A stretch of 64,000 bases of DNA from Spirometra erinaceieuropaei (GCA_902702965.1 CACRXP010000021.1:1706271-1770270); one strand, 5' to 3'; positions 22,790 to 36,955 are shown, numbered from the stretch's first letter. Notes: generated by a model from the letters alone, not told the origin. Translations and numbers: made by a program.

Positions 22790-23980
22790 TGTGTTTGATT
22801 TCTGAATGTCCCCTTATCTGAGCTCCGCAGGTTTAGCTTCGGTAGTTCAAAGGATGGCTCGATCCCATGTCAGTAATGTCCGTATGTAGAGTACTTTTGA
22901 CATTCATTTGGCGTCAGGGCTTTTATTTTGTCAGGCAACATCACTAAGATTGTAAGACTTGATTGGAATCCGTCCGACGGGTGCATACATGTAACATGGC
23001 CTGTGAGGTAACTGATGGGTATTGGTAAAGCAAGCGTGATAATCGCTTTATTGTAACTGCACCCATCCCATCATGTCCGGTTAGTTTAAACGTGCGCCTT
23101 CAGTATGGGTAGCTGTTAGTTTGTTCCCTTTTCCCTCTATTAAACTACATCTCGATATCGCTGATGAGGATAACAATCTCGTCAGTTGAAGGCACTGGAA
23201 GGTCGCCATGAAAGGAGTTAATTCGGGCTTCTGCAGAATGGCTTCCGACAATGTCGCGTTTAGTACGCATCTGTTTTAATTAGATGTTAGTCAGTCGAAT
23301 GGGAAATTACGTCTCGCTACCCTTCGACGGACAGATAAAACAGTAAACTTTTATTATACGGCAGGCTTTTGCGTATTCTCCTTCAGTGTGTCTACTCAGG
23401 TTGCTCTACGTCAAATCAGCTGGTTGTGGAGAGTGTTTGTGCGCTTAGACGACGGAAGCAATCAAACGTGCAAGTCTTCAGTGAACCATGAAGCTTTCCG
23501 CACTGAATATCTCCAGCTCGCTGGAAGAAAGCCTACTACATCCCTTATTTAAATTGAACTTGGGCATTTATTTGGCTGAATATTTGGTGTTGCTTTTTAC
23601 CGGAAGATATGAACTACGACGTAAGGACATAGGATTATGGACACTGGACATATTATGACTTACGTCGCCTGTCGCACTAATAACATATTAATTAAAAGAT
23701 CAATTAAAAGTACACTCAGGTAAAAAACAGACTTCGCTGGATAATTTGCATATGTGTCAACGTTTGGATAATATTGTGCCTAGGCGTTTGCCAGTTTCAT
23801 CAACCGACTTCTTATCAGAATTAGAACATGGCATGCTGTAGACCACTGCTGAGTTTTCTGTCACTGGTAGAGTGTGTTTGGGCCTCATAATTTTTGCTGT
23901 CCGATGATTTATCCCCGATTTAGGAGCTACACCGATCCCGAGCGGTTTTAGGATTCTTAGCGGTCTATCTGATATTTATA
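22790..23980. other. No gene recognised
   Basis: Ordinary non-coding sequence. A segment near 23745-23860 (minus: 'ggttgatgaaactggcaaac') has a faint hammerhead-like layout but lacks the core. Confidence 0.4.
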
Positions 23981-24034
23981 TATCTATATATATATATATA
24001 TATATAGGCAGAATGGCATTATATATATATATAT
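23978..24034. repeat. (TA)n with embedded SINE tail
   Basis: Two TA runs are separated by 'ggcagaatggcat', the complement of the SINE tail 'atgccattctgcc'. This fits SINE copies that end in, or insert next to, TA repeats. Confidence 0.75.
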
Positions 24035-24039
24035 TGGAA

Positions 24040-25375
24040 ACGGGATTTTCAAGAAATGTAATTTGGAATCATTAAGATTCCTTGAGAAAAAAATAGATTT
24101 TACTCCGTAGATGTTTGAGACTGTTTCGAGATCGTCGTCAGACATAAGGGTCATGCACAAAACTGTTAACTGTTTAACCGTGCCAAAAAAATTGTTTACG
24201 TGGTTGGCCGAATTCTATGTAAATGCGCGTTCATTTCATTTATATATGTGCGTATCATTGTATATTGTATATATAATGTATGTTAATCATCCTAACGAAT
24301 ACACTTTGTATTTAAACATGCTCCCAACACCCCTAATCTTCTACAGACGCAGACAGAGTGCCAATGTTTTAAATACCGCATCTTTAAGGCACTTAAAGGG
24401 CACGCAGTATGTTCCTGGTGACCAGGGCGTGCATGTTTACTGTGGACGAGTAGTATCGCTCCTTTACTGCCGCAATGCACGCATCAAAAGGATTTTATAA
24501 CCCCAACGTGCCACACAGCGAGCGACGAAAAATAACGAAACGGATGGTTTTGATCAGTCGCCCAAAACCGAATACCTGCCGAACAATCCGTGGCATTAAA
24601 CATATGCCTGAAGTCTTTTATAGCAACCTGAAGGAGCAACAAATGATATCTTGGCGCCCTGCACAAATCAAAGAAATGTGGATATGTTGGTATCACCGGA
24701 AGTATTCATTTTACGGTTGATTTGCATTGCGTCTCACACAACATTCATTAACAAAAGGACATTATACTGGATGAAATATCCCACCACTCCCAGACAAACG
24801 CTCAGATGTACTGAATTTTAACTGCTAGAAAATGCACTGATAACTATAACTTCACAGCAAAGAAAGACTCAACCTGAAGTGCACTTCCGCCGAAAAAAAC
24901 GTGTTTTTATGGTGACCCGTGAATGCCCGTCAATATCCGACATCTTGGTGTGAATAACGTATCTTTGAAATATGCTCCATTCTGCGAGGCATAGTGACGA
25001 CGTATGACGTATTTCTGCCGACGGAGATCTTAATTCAGCATACTTGAGGGTAACATTCAGCCCATTGAAGTAATGCAAAGGCCGGAATACTAGAACACTG
25101 ATTATGCCCCTTGTTGTCTACTCTGCTCCGGGCCTTAAGGAATGAACGCGTCCGTTATGCCAGGATCAACAACCTGTGGCCCTCTTAGCCTGATGCGCAT
25201 TGGCAATTCTCTGACAGCTGGTTTCCTGTTGGTGGATTTGCTTGCGACTCCGCTGAGTATAGAGGTCGTGAGCATTGCAGTCCATTAATTCTCCTCTTCC
25301 TAACTAGTTGCAATGCCCTTGGTATCGGTTAAAATCCTGTTCAAGTGGTTTTTGTGGTGGTATGGAGTGGTACGC
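24040..25375. other. No gene recognised
   Basis: AT-rich. The 129-codon ORF at 24111-24500 has low-complexity aromatic composition and no recognisable domain. Confidence 0.35.
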
Positions 25376-25378
25376 CTT

Positions 25379-26351
25379 CAGCGACTGATCGATCTCTGGA
25401 AATGTTGGCCAAAATTCTGAAATGCGTTTCCGATAAGGAAGGATTACTTTGGTGGGTCCTAATATTAATTATCCTGCGACATAATTCTGTAGTATTTCGG
25501 ACTTGGCAGGATGTCGGCTTTTTAATGCACTTCTTATAAATCTCCTGTGGGAATCGTACTAGGCAAAAATGACTACTTATTTAGCATGCATATAAACACT
25601 TATTTTCGGCGGTCTTATATATTCAAATATTTTTTTATGAAAAACATGAGCAAGAATATTCTTTCTTTCACTCGTTTGATAAAGAATCACGTCAACTTTA
25701 TATTTTATACTCGAAAAAAGGGGTATAACTAGGTTTTAAAAAAGTTTCTACTAATGAGATTTTTCAAGACCGTGCAATGCCCATTCGTACAGCATCGTAC
25801 CCGTCCGTTTACCACCGCTCCCCATGAAATGTACATCATAGTCCGCCTCCATTGCAAAATTTTATGGACTCAACATGCCATCTTTTAAAGGCATAGAAGA
25901 ACGTGTTATTTTCTTTACGCGGAAACATACACTAGGCGCTAATGCAACGGCTAATCAGGCTCCAAATTATTTGGTAATGAGCAAACTTCTGTAGAACCAA
26001 ATCATATTCCTTCTTCGATTATAAAATATGAGGATGAAGTGATTCCCCATCAGACGATTGAAAGAACAAAATATTTGTTCATGTTTTTTCAAAAAATAGA
26101 TTTGAATATATAAGACCATCGAAAATCAATGTGAAAATGCATGCTAATTAAGTACTTATTATTTACCGAGGACGGTTTCTGCAGGTGATTGAGAAAAAGT
26201 GCATTTAAAAGCCGACATCCTGCCGAGTACGAAATACCATAGGATTACGCCGCGGAAAAATCAACGTTACAACCCCACTTAATTGATCCTTTCTAGTCGA
26301 AAACGCGTTTCAAAATATTGACCAACATTTCCTGAGATCGGTCACTCACTG
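25379..26351. mobile_element. Foldback element family B, copy 2
   Basis: 973 bp. The left end CAGCGACTGATCGATCTC mirrors the right end GAGATCGGTCACTCACTG. The arms share 'tttcggacttggcaggatgt' on the left and its diverged complement at about 26216 on the right. The flanking dinucleotides are TT/TT rather than TA. No ORF of note. Confidence 0.85.
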
Positions 26352-26984
26352 TTGGTGCGGTTCTGGTCGCGTCAACCGCCTGCGTCCTCTCTCGCCTTCT
26401 ATCCTCTTAACTACGGCTTGCACCCCGACCCAGATTTTGAATGGAATGTGAGTGTTGTAAATTCTGTCCAAGTCATCTGTTACGTTATACTAATTAACGC
26501 ACAATTTTCCTTGAATGCTTAAGCTTGCTGCGGAACATACGGTGGAAATCGTGGGGTACAACAACTGAAATACCACTTCGCTCCCGACTGAGAATTCATA
26601 TTTACGCTTAGGAGAGGACGAAAATCGCCTCCTTGTGACATAGCTGTCAGTGTTATCTAGCGACACACCATTTTCCTGCGAGGTGCGGGTTTTTCTGAGA
26701 GCGAGCCGGCATTTCACTGACTGGAAACGACAAATAACACGTGATGGCCGCTTCCGTGTTCCCCTTCTTTGTCGTACATTATTACGTGATTACTGATTGT
26801 CTATGCAGTCTTTTGGATGCCGGCTCTGCAGAAGAACCTCAGCGAAGGGTAGAGGAGCGTCAACGTCATGTGACACCTTTTGCAGAAGGAGATGAGGCCG
26901 CAAAAGAGAGGTCCCGTATTGCGTGACGTCAGGTTATTCTAAGGCAGCGTTTCAATTAGTGAATTCTAATACAGACGGTGCATC

Positions 26985-28205
26985 TGTACTGTGATAATGC
27001 TATTAACCACAACTATGAAGTTCAAACTACTGCAGCGATTTTCTCTGGTTGCATTCTACAATAACCCTGTCCTCATTTTAGTTCTTACTGATTATTATGT
27101 CAGCTTCGATTTAGATACGACCCACATTCTAAAAGATATGTCAAAAGGACAAATCTATTTTTTGAGGGGTAGAACAATAGTTGCAAAGCCTCACTGTCGT
27201 CGCCAATCTTTTGTAGCATATGACTGACAGAACAATGAAAGGAAACTTTTTGGTTTAGAAAACCAGACATGATTTTAAAAAAATATATATTACTTCCCAA
27301 AACTGTGCCCCACAATCGGGACAGCTGGATGCAGACAAACGTCATCGTCATGTGATGCGTCCAGCAAAAGTAGACAAAAGCCTAAAGGCAATAACCCTAA
27401 ATTACAAAATTAAAGCGATAATGTTATCGTGATGTCACTAACCACAGCCATGAGATCTAAACAGATACAACACGTTTTGTTTCGTACGTTAACATTTTTT
27501 TATATCCTCGTCCTTCGTTGAGTTTTTGCTGATAGGTTTATGTTGAGACGCCTTTTCTTTTAAAGAATATCGGCAGAGCAAATCACGTTTTAACGAAAGG
27601 CCATCTCCTAAACCACATGGAACAATAGAACAAACGCGAAACCTCAACGAGTTTGTCGAACCCTTATGGCATATAACGGTTAAAGCAAAAGTGAGAACTA
27701 TGTTTTGCTTAGAAAAATAAAGTGAAATTGGAAAAAATATTTTTCCTCCAAAATCCGTGGTTGATAATCGGCTCAGCCGGATATATTTTTATGCCTTATC
27801 CTGAATCACAGCAAATTCTGCGAGCCTGAATACTACCTCTTAAGCAGAACTCCCAAGATCACCGGCATCAACTTCACTGACTTCCATGTCATGACCAGCA
27901 GGTATATACTCCTTCAATCTAAAGACTGTCAAATGAGACAATTCACGTGATGCTCTAAGCTGAAGGGAATAAAACCGTACCGAGATGGCTACTACAATTT
28001 ATCCAGAACCACAGCATATTCTGAGAAATTAAAGCAAATGCGCTCAGGAAGACTCCTCAGCTCACTGATACCAGCCTTCCAGATTGTCATGGTGGGTTTA
28101 CTTACTAAATTTCCTTTTAATTCAGAGTGCATTAAATGAGACAATTCAGTAGGAAATTTTAAACTAGCGCCGGATTGGCAAATTCGAGCTAATAATTCAT
28201 TGTTA
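26985..28205. repeat. Old, diverged local duplications
   Basis: Two layers. First, a ~430-bp unit: 'ataatgctattaaccacaac', a '...gaacaatag...' block and 'acaatcgggacagctggatg' recur as 'atgtcactaaccacagccat', 'ggaacaatagaacaaacgcg' and 'ataatcggctcagccggata'. Second, a ~210-bp unit at about 27790-28200 recurs twice. On the minus strand this gives similar peptides (ELSHL...LK...FSEYAVVLDK and ELSHL...LK...AEFAVIQDK), one containing a stop. I cannot assign the peptide to a family. Confidence 0.45.
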
Positions 28206-28524
28206 GCCAACCTTACTCAAACTCCGGTTTTCATCTTCTGAACCTCAACACCGCGTGCTTTGACTATTGGGCGTTATAAAATTCAATGACCTAAGCATTG
28301 TGCGATGAGCTCATAGACCTTTCTATTCACAACCGGAATACCAAATTAGTTGAAAACACATTCACGGTTGAGTAACGGACATAGTCGTACCTATGTGCCT
28401 TCAAGCAGTCATGTAGTGACTACTACTAGAGTAGGTAAATGAGATTACAAATAAAACTAATGGCGGCAGTTCCATATTCATCGTCGATCGACTCCACAAA
28501 ACGTGATGTTGATCAGAAGAAGAA

Positions 28525-28785
28525 GCGATCGCTGGAACAATGGCTTTATTCGCCTGACGTTTCGGATTCTCTCTTGAATCCATCATCAGAGACAGTTGCA
28601 GAAAAGGGTGGCTAGTGTACAGGCAGTCGCAGTATTTATAGGATGCGGTCGCCATGCTACCGCATACCTACAGCAATTAACCGTGCTCCCTTCATCAAGG
28701 ATTGTTGCCCGCAGGTGCGCTAATTGCTTGATGGCCGGCATGCAAGTTGTTAATTGCTGACATCTCATCACCCGTGTTTGAAATT
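28525..28785 (-). mobile_element. Penelope-like element 3' terminal fragment
   Basis: Minus-strand 3' end only: the terminal block with hammerhead (28552-28593), then 'agtatttataggatgcggtc' and the spacer 'taattgcttgatggccggca'. The similarity to the longer copies stops near 28785. No coding domain remains. Confidence 0.75.
28552..28593 (-). ncRNA. Hammerhead ribozyme motif, class 1
   Basis: On the minus strand: GTCT, CTGATGA, U, stem II GGATTC-aagaga-GAATCC (six perfect pairs), GAAACGTC, AGGC. Core, stem I (GTCT/AGGC) and GUC site are intact. With 17183-17224 it is the best-preserved class-1 copy. Confidence 0.75.
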
Positions 28786-28959
28786 TACTAACGGAAGAGC
28801 CGTTGTGCTTGCCTCTCGCTTTAATCATCAGCATATTCCTTTCAGGTTAAGGAATCCAGACTTAGTTTTAAAGGCGACGTTTTACCTCAAGTCATGGCTA
28901 ATAATCTAATCGGCCTGTTGGTTTATCTGAAGATGTTTGTTGGCATATAAGCTATTGTA

Positions 28960-29791
28960 CAGTAGGTGGGAAAACTCATGAAATGCCAGTCAAAATTTTG
29001 AAATACTTTAGTAACATTCAGTTTTCTCATTGCTTTTCGATGCCCTTAAAAATTCAGTTATATTTCATAGAAAACACGCACAGAATATTCATGCTTTTAC
29101 CTATTTGGTAGAAAATTACGTCTTCTTCTGATTTTATACTCTATGGAAGGGTATAATTCGGTTTTCAAAAACTTTTATGATTCCCGAATAATGTTGATCC
29201 CGACCTGCTGTCGCACGTGCATTCAGGGTTTAAAATCTACAAGCCGCATATTATCCGCGTACGGAAACCCATACATTTCTCTACGGAATTAAAAAGGAAT
29301 TATATTAGCTTCATAAAATTAAGCAGTTGATTTGAGAAATATTGTTAACTTTTCAAGTCACATTGGCTAATGCTTTACATATTACGAACGGCCATTTCAC
29401 GGTTATAAAAATTTTCACACTTAGAAACTTTTATGAAACCGATTAATGTCCTTCTTTCTAGTGTAAAATCAAAAAAGACATGATTTTCTACCGAAAAAGT
29501 GAAAGAACGAGTATTTCATGCCCATTTTCCATGAAATGCATTTGAATTTTCAAGGGCATCGGAAATCAAGAAGAAAACTGCATGCCACTTAACTAGTCAT
29601 GTTTTTCAGAGTAAAGTTCTTGCATGCAGTGGGAAATAAGTTCATTCAAAAGTCGACACCCTGAGGTATTGGATAATTATAGAATTGTGATACACTGCCA
29701 TTAGTTTTGCAACCCTACTTAATTAATCTTTTCGAAAGGAGAATGCATTTTGAAATTTCGGTTGACATTTCATGCGTTAGCTCACCCACGG
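28960..29791. mobile_element. Foldback element family A, copy 4
   Basis: 832 bp. CAGTAGGTGGGAAAACTCAT follows TA (28958-28959), and the right end ...GTTAGCTCACCCACGG precedes TA (29792-29793). The left arm has lost ~170 bp near its outer part compared with copy 1. No coding capacity. Confidence 0.85.
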
Positions 29792-30069
29792 TACATCAAT
29801 TTATATTTCAGAAAAAATTTTAGATAAAACAACGGGTCAACCAGATTACTAACCATGGCTTAAGGCAAATAAATCGCCTTTTAAAGCTGAGACTGGGTTC
29901 TTTAACACGAAAGAGTTTTCTGAATGATTCAAGCGAAAGGCGGGTACAACGCCTCTTCCGTTAGTAAATTTCCAACATTACGTTTTTTTGAGACGGTCAT
30001 CAATGAACATTGAACTGCCGCTATTAGTTTTATCTATAATTTTCTACCCAATATATGGCTGTCTGAAAC

Positions 30070-30609
30070 CAGATGGTTTCAAAACTGCAAGCCGTATATT
30101 TTCCGCTTACGAAAAAGCACACATTCCTCTACAGTAAAAAAGGTGGACTATATAGGTTTCATAAAATTGAGCAATGGATTTGGCCCATATTGTTAACTTT
30201 GCAAGCCACATTGGTAAATGCAGAGACATGACGAGTTATAAAAGGCCATTTCATGGTATTTAAAAGTCCCACAATTATGTTCTTCCTCTCAATATAAAAT
30301 TAGAAAAAGACGTAATTTTCTACTGAATGAGCAAAAGAATGACTATTCTATACATGTTTTCCGTGAAATATAATTGGACTTTTAGGGGCATCGACAATCA
30401 CTGCGAAAAATACAAGCATGCTTAAGTCTACCTTTTCGCATGCAGCCGAAAGGAGGTTTTTTCAAAAGCCGGCATCCAGAGGTAACTTAAATTTTATAGA
30501 ATTTTGTTGCAGGCCGACCAGTTTAACAATGCTGCTTAATTAATCTTTTCGAGCCTAAAACGCATTTGCTAATTTCGGTTGACATTTCATGAGTTATCCC
30601 ACTTATTGG
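30070..30609. mobile_element. Foldback element family A, half copy
   Basis: From the centre block ('gcaagccgtatattttccgc') to the right end 'gacatttcatgagttatccc'. The left arm is missing, so this is a truncated or rearranged copy. Confidence 0.75.
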
Positions 30610-30934
30610 AAATTATGCGTTCAAGGTGATGTCCTTTAATCCCTTGTGAGTTTTCAGGTTATCAACGTGTTCTCAGTAATCCCGCGGATAAACATGGGGA
30701 CGTAGTTCGTTAAGGGGTAACCAATCGCATTGTAACGGACAAATGGATTTAGTAGAGGGAGCAATCCCAATGCGACCTAAAACAGTAACATTAAGAGGGA
30801 AAGGAATTCTTCTGCGAGAGGTTGTATGATAATCAGTGTAATCACAGAAGAGCTGGAGATCTACAAAAAAGCTGGATAAAAATAGCAGCTGCGTTAGAAA
30901 TTTCAGTGTACATGAAACACTGACTGAGATGATC

Positions 30935-31925
30935 GTTGGAATAAGAGCATTATTAGCCTGACGTTTCGGATTCTAACTCGAATCCATGATCAGAGGCGCA
31001 GTCAGATAAGGATGGTAAATTACCCAGATGTTGCGGTATTTTTAGGATATAGTTGTTTGGCTGCCTACCATAGTTGGCAGCTCCAGACTGCATCACCGTC
31101 CGACTAGCCAGATGTCGAAGTGCGCGCTTGTGTGTCGGTCAAGATTGTCGCCTCCACGTCGATCATAAGCAATCGAGCTGCCAACTGTCGGATTTCGTCA
31201 AAGTTTGGACTCTCAGGTAAGTTGGTTCGCCGACATTGATATCAGGAGCAGTGGTCATTCGCGCGGTCACCTCGGCTCTAACTATTTTGTCTAAACAAAG
31301 TCTCAGCACCGAATTTTGCACGAGGAGGTCGTTGCGCTTGTTTATTGATTAAGGACCGAAAAACTGCGACTCAAGTAGTTCGCTGCTCACGCGATTGTCA
31401 CCTCTAGCAAGAATTTCTGCTTCGTCAAACCTGGGTATGCGGTTAGATCCCGTCAAATGAGCTGCAACTTCGAAGCTGGCGTCGTCCTTCCTCACCACTG
31501 CGTCAAAAGTAGTATTTTGGTTCCTTTGACATAGTTGATTTGCCCACGACCGCACCAGACCCGGTTAACGACATCAGCTATTTCTGGCCGTGGCAACGGG
31601 TCTTCTGGACACATAATTAGGCGCCTTATGGATGCCTCGGGCTAGCGTGCAGCTCCAAATCCAAGAGGCGGCAGAAGGCGGTTGACGGCTTCTGAGACAT
31701 CCTTAACATATGAGATAGCTAGCCAGAATTTTGGGGCCGGTTGGATTTCGTTTCTGCGTATGCATGTTGCGGCCTAGCGACTACATCCTATAAATACTGC
31801 AACACCTAGGCAACTTACGACCTTCATATGACTCTGCCTATCATGATGGATTCGAACGAGAATCCGAAACGTCAGGCTAATAACACTCTTGTTCCAGCGA
31901 TTCTGTCTCCCTAGATCTTCCCAGA
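30935..31925 (-). mobile_element. Penelope-like element with inverted hammerhead ends
   Basis: Minus strand. The 3' end at left has 'agcctgacgtttcggattct' (30955), with a hammerhead whose core reads CTGATCA. At right, 31775-31925 repeats the terminal ~150 bp in opposite orientation, including 'ctataaatactgcaacacct' and 'gagaatccgaaacgtcaggc'. Between them lie decayed RT C-terminal sequence, a GIY-YIG remnant (WCGRGQINYV) and FDEAEILARGDNRVSSELLE. Frameshifts and stops make it inactive. Confidence 0.75.
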
Positions 31926-31929
31926 ACTT

Positions 31930-34900
31930 GCCTTTCCGCTTTTCTTGCCGAACTAACTGGTGATCCAAACGTAAAGTCTTGATGCATTTGAAATCTATTT
32001 TATTTTTATAAACAACAGAAGATAAGGGACATCTTTCACAGCAGGCTTCGACAAACTGTACGGTTCAAACTCCACTAAATTAATTTTTGAGAAGATTTTT
32101 TTCTAAAATTTTGTCTTTAATACCTAGCACTTTTGTCGTCCTTTATTCGTCGACAACTATATTTTGACGGAGGCTGTCCTCCAGTTTTTAAGGTCCTGAC
32201 TCTGAGTACTCGTCAGAGACCACTAGGACATTTCACAGTCTTCATAATCAGTCTACAGGCAATCATTGTCATTTGTGCACAGAAGATCTCAAAAAATGTT
32301 TACCGAAATTTTGAAATCTGCTACCGAAGGAGCCTGTTCCTCTTCCATTTGAAGTAGCAGATTAATTAACGGAGTGCCAATGTGTCTGTCACCCTATCGA
32401 AACGCGTGAAAAACAAGACAACGCGGGAAAACCCCCTCCTGTTAAGGATACCGGGCTGGACTTGAAAAAAATTACTTATCTAGATAAAACCGCATCTGTA
32501 AAATGAGTTGACCAATAGTATTTTCCTGCAATTCGCGCAGACAAATTTCGGCATGCATTTTCTGTGTTAAGGTAAGGCTTTTATGTCACTTGAGGGCTGG
32601 CAGGATGATTGCCTGTTTTACGTAGTCCGCAGAAAAACGGAATAAAAAATTTTGTTTATGTGTTGTTTTCAAACGTTTGGAGGGATGACTTGAAAGTCAG
32701 ATATTTAAATACGCCCGAGCTAATAAAACAAATTAACGAACATTAGCGGCATCATTTAGTGCCAACTGTGTCGGCAAACGCATAAGAAACCAAATGCTAA
32801 CGGCTCGATGTCATCACAATTTACACTTATGAAGCAGTATGCCTGTGATTTTAAGCTCACAGATGAGACAAACTTAACGAATAAAATCGGTGATAGGATT
32901 GTCGGCGCTTCTCAATGGGTTATCGGTTTACCTATATGAGAGGTATTGTCTGGACATTAGGATTTATCGTGAACTGGTTGCAATGTAACCCAGGAAAATA
33001 CTTAAAGAATGCTTTCCGGTTGTCTATTATCTATGCTATGCACAAGGAAACAAGGTGTTCATGCTTGCGAATAATTTATTAAATGCCTCTTAAGCTTTTC
33101 GCCAGAAATCTTCCATGCCTGGAAAGGTCCATTTGAACACCCAGTTTTCACTTTGCTTTTCTAGACCATCACAAGTTTTTAAATTACCTCCCCCACTGGA
33201 AAATGCCCTAGCCTGGAGAGGCACGGTCAGGGGCCTACCTAACAATTTATCTTTCATCATCTTCTGCGTTATTGTTGATCAATTGTCAATGTTAGCTCAC
33301 TTGAACATCGTCTGAGGTTGCAATGAAAGTAGGTTAATTAGAGTGGAGAAGTGAGTTTAAAGTCTACGCTCTGACGTCTAGACAACATTTTGCTGAGACA
33401 AAAGGTCGTTGTTAGGGCAACAAAGAAAAGCATTTTACTCGCCATAAGGGAGACTAAAAAAACAATGCAACAAACAGAGAATTCTGCTACCACCGAAATT
33501 ATTAGAAGGAGGAGGACAATGAAACGAAATCTTTTGTCATTTGGACTTTTACGGCATTCCAGCTCACTGTACTCTCGTCTTTGTGTTCTCTTAAGTACAT
33601 TTTCGGGATGACGCTACTGCAATGATTACCGAAGCACACACTCAACGTTACACTCCAAAAGCGTTTGGGTAGCAGAACTAACAAGAACTTTTATGTAGTT
33701 ATCGAGTTAGAACAAAATTCGAGGGGGGGGGTGCAATATCTGTCAGTTATGTTTTCACTCTTAGTCATTTCACACACACACAGGCTTTTAAAGGCAATTA
33801 GCATCGGGTAATGACCATCATTCTTTGGCCGCTTATAAAGACAACACCCGAGGAGCAATGACAAAATAGATTAACTGATATTTTGTATTGATTTTTGATT
33901 CTTCCTCTATGGTATTAAACGCAAACCCAACTTTATTACGTAGGGGAAGCGCTTTTATCTCCATATCCTGTTCAAAGACCATATAAGTCCGTTCTACTGG
34001 TGTTTCTTACGCGGAAAATATAAGGCTTGCCGGTTTGTAATTCTAAATGCAAATTCAACGGCAGGTCAGGTCAAAATCATTCGTTTATTAGAAAATCAAA
34101 GCGGAAATCATGTACGTACTAAGGGTCTTACATCTTGTCCAGGATTGACTAAGTCTGTCTCAAAAAAATGATTTGATATTAATTTAAACGTTTTCTTATT
34201 CTGCGATTCGCATAAGGAACTTTGATACTCAGATACACGGCTAGGCATCCTGCTGTCTTCCGACGGTAAAAACGGCACCGGAGGGCGTCTAATTATCACT
34301 TTACCTTCCTGCTTCCTGAACAAGGTTTCCAAGCACTTTCGTCTGACTGTCTTTACGATCATCTTGAGATTACAGAAGGGTACATTTATTGCGGATGGAA
34401 TAATGGTTTTTTGGCGCACACTCCCCCCTCGACGCAGTATCGGTGCTATCGTCACAGCGTGGAAATTTAAGAAATGTTCGTCTGCGAGACGAAGGCCTAG
34501 TCTAGACAGCAAGGAAGGGTTTTTTTAGTCGCCATGAGGGCATTTATCCACAAAACGCAATAAACGAAAAACCCCACTGGGAACGACATCAAACCTGATA
34601 ATTCCAATTAAAATGGCGGAACTGTACAACGAATCGCGTTTTCATGTGCTAGTTTTCCATCTTCTAATTTACTACAGCCTGCTCAGAAATACAATTTCAG
34701 GCTTGTACTGTGCCCTGGATTTCTAAAGCCTATAGCTTAAATTAACATTTAATAATGATATATTTATGTCTAAAGGAAATGTTTTTGTTCAGGTACCAGA
34801 ACAACAAGAATCCTTTTCGCCTTGTTAACGAGTGCTATGAACCCGTTTTAAAAATTATTTGTCATTTAAATGTCTACGCCTGGTCTTTTCACATGTTTTT

Positions 34901-36955
34901 GTTGGACGGTTTGAGCACCGACGCTATTACTATAACAAAATGGGGCATTTGAATGAGCGGAACACAACAAAATTTTGGCAGGAAACTTTAGATATTTTTT
35001 CTCAAGTTCAATTTCTCACGGAAATATATTTTATCGGGTGTTCCATCGGTCGTAAGAGGCTCAGTTTTGGGAAACAAAATTTCTACAAAAAACTGGGATA
35101 GTCTTAAGAGCTAAGGTTTTGAGTCTTTTTGCATTTGGTCAACATTCGCTGTCAGATGAAACCTCTGATCTTGCGGTCGGTAAAATTTTAACCAAGCGCC
35201 TTCCTAGTATAAAAATCGTGAACGCAATATCCCGTTTAATCACGAAACTGCTGCCCGCCCACTACCTCTGGACGGTGGTAACTGTTCGTGTTACAGATCT
35301 GTCGACCTACAAACATGCACTCAAAGTTTATCATAGATAAAAGTGTAGCTCTAGCTAAGACGCAAACTCAGTATATTTCGCCAAATCCGGACCGACACTT
35401 CACTAAATTTAACGACTTGCATGAAGGCGCAAAGAGCAATTAATCATCGAATTACCTGTTGAACGTCGAAAGTGTTTGAAACGAACTTACTCACGGTAAA
35501 AACATAGCATCAAATGTATCCTCATATCCTGAATTCTTGACGATTTTCGGATGAATTAAAGTGGATGTTTTATTTGCAGTAAAAATATACCTGCCTCGAG
35601 TTCGCTTGTTTATCTATTCCGACGGCTGCACGAATTTAAGGCATTCCTTTGTTACTAGCTGGCTTGCGACTGCAGTTCCCCGCAGACTGCCTATAAGTGG
35701 CGAAATATTCGAGAAAGGTCGAGAAAAGTCAACATTCAAGCGTTTTTTGTCCGCACATCTGCTTTTCTATTGGGGATAATTTTAAAAGAAAAATCTGAGA
35801 CAACATTTTTTCGAAACTCCCGATAAATGTGGTCTTCTTCCCTACCCACCGGTTTTTATCCAACCACTTGTGATTTTAGAGCGAGCATCTTATGAGTCTA
35901 TAGACCCTCGTTCACTTAATCGATTTTTCAATTTTTTATTATAATCTTCTTGCAGCCATCGTAATCTGCCTAGCATAATCTGACTGAGTTCCGACGGCCA
36001 CATTCTGCCTGGGGAGAGGGGAATAAAGTAGATGCTGCGAAACCGCACCTCGCACTAAGGAAATTCTTCCGTAAGCCATTGTGGCTTCTGCAACCGCTAG
36101 AGCAAAGGTGGGTATCATCCTTTTTAAGGTCCAGCCTTCGTTATTACGGTGGTTGTCATTGTTAAACGTGCGCGGTTTTCTACTGCCTCAGATAGAGGCA
36201 ACGTTGCAGACAACAGAGGAAATAGTTGCAAAGGACGTAATTTTAGCATCTTGAATGGTCGTCAGTAGTTTCGTTCCTTAACAGCTACTCCCATTGAAAT
36301 AAGAATAGTTCAATAATAAAGCCTAGTTTTACTTATGGCGAAGTTAACATTAGCAATTGCCGTTACGTTGTTCGAAAGCATGCCTAAGTAAAACCGAGAC
36401 ACGATGGAAACCGCCTTTTTGTGCGGTACAAGCGCTGGGAAGGCGAGGCTTATAACCTGTTAAATGTCTGCACACGTTGTCACTGGAATTATTTCTTCTT
36501 GAGATCCTTAACGGTGTCAGAATGAATCCTAGATGAGTATTATGGTTAAGTGCTTTCGCACGATACTTTTAACAGTTAATGCATCTTATAGAGCTATAAG
36601 CACAAAATCATGGCTGATGGGGTATATTGGAATAAACTGCCACGTTGAGCTATCTTCACTCTATGCATGAAGTAGACAAACATTTTTTAAATTGTCTTGC
36701 TACAAAGTGTTGCTGCAAACATTTGTGCCTTGCAAAATGCCCGTATTATGCACGCTTTCTACGAAATTTATTGAATGCGAACGTAAAGCAATAAAGTACT
36801 TATTCGGATGCATGTCAAATTGCTTCTCAATCAAGACGCGTCCGGATTAACTTGAGATAGCTTAATCTGCAAAAAAATTTCGCCCACGGAAATCCGCTTA
36901 GGAGGATTTTTACAAAACAGTCCAGAAAATCGTATTTATCCTGCATTCGTAGGCG
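31930..36955. other. 5-kb anonymous tract
   Basis: No member of the repeat families described here, no exon with splice support and no RNA gene recognised. The longest ORF is 134 codons (34512-34108, minus), without a recognisable motif. A G-run lies at 33723-33731 and a CA run at 33774-33782. Confidence 0.4.

Noticed and set aside
23745..23860. Hammerhead-like layout on the minus strand
   Set aside because: The CTGATGA core is not present (TTGATGA with no paired stem II) and stem I does not pair.
34108..34512. 134-codon minus-strand ORF
   Set aside because: No recognisable domain and no supporting neighbours.
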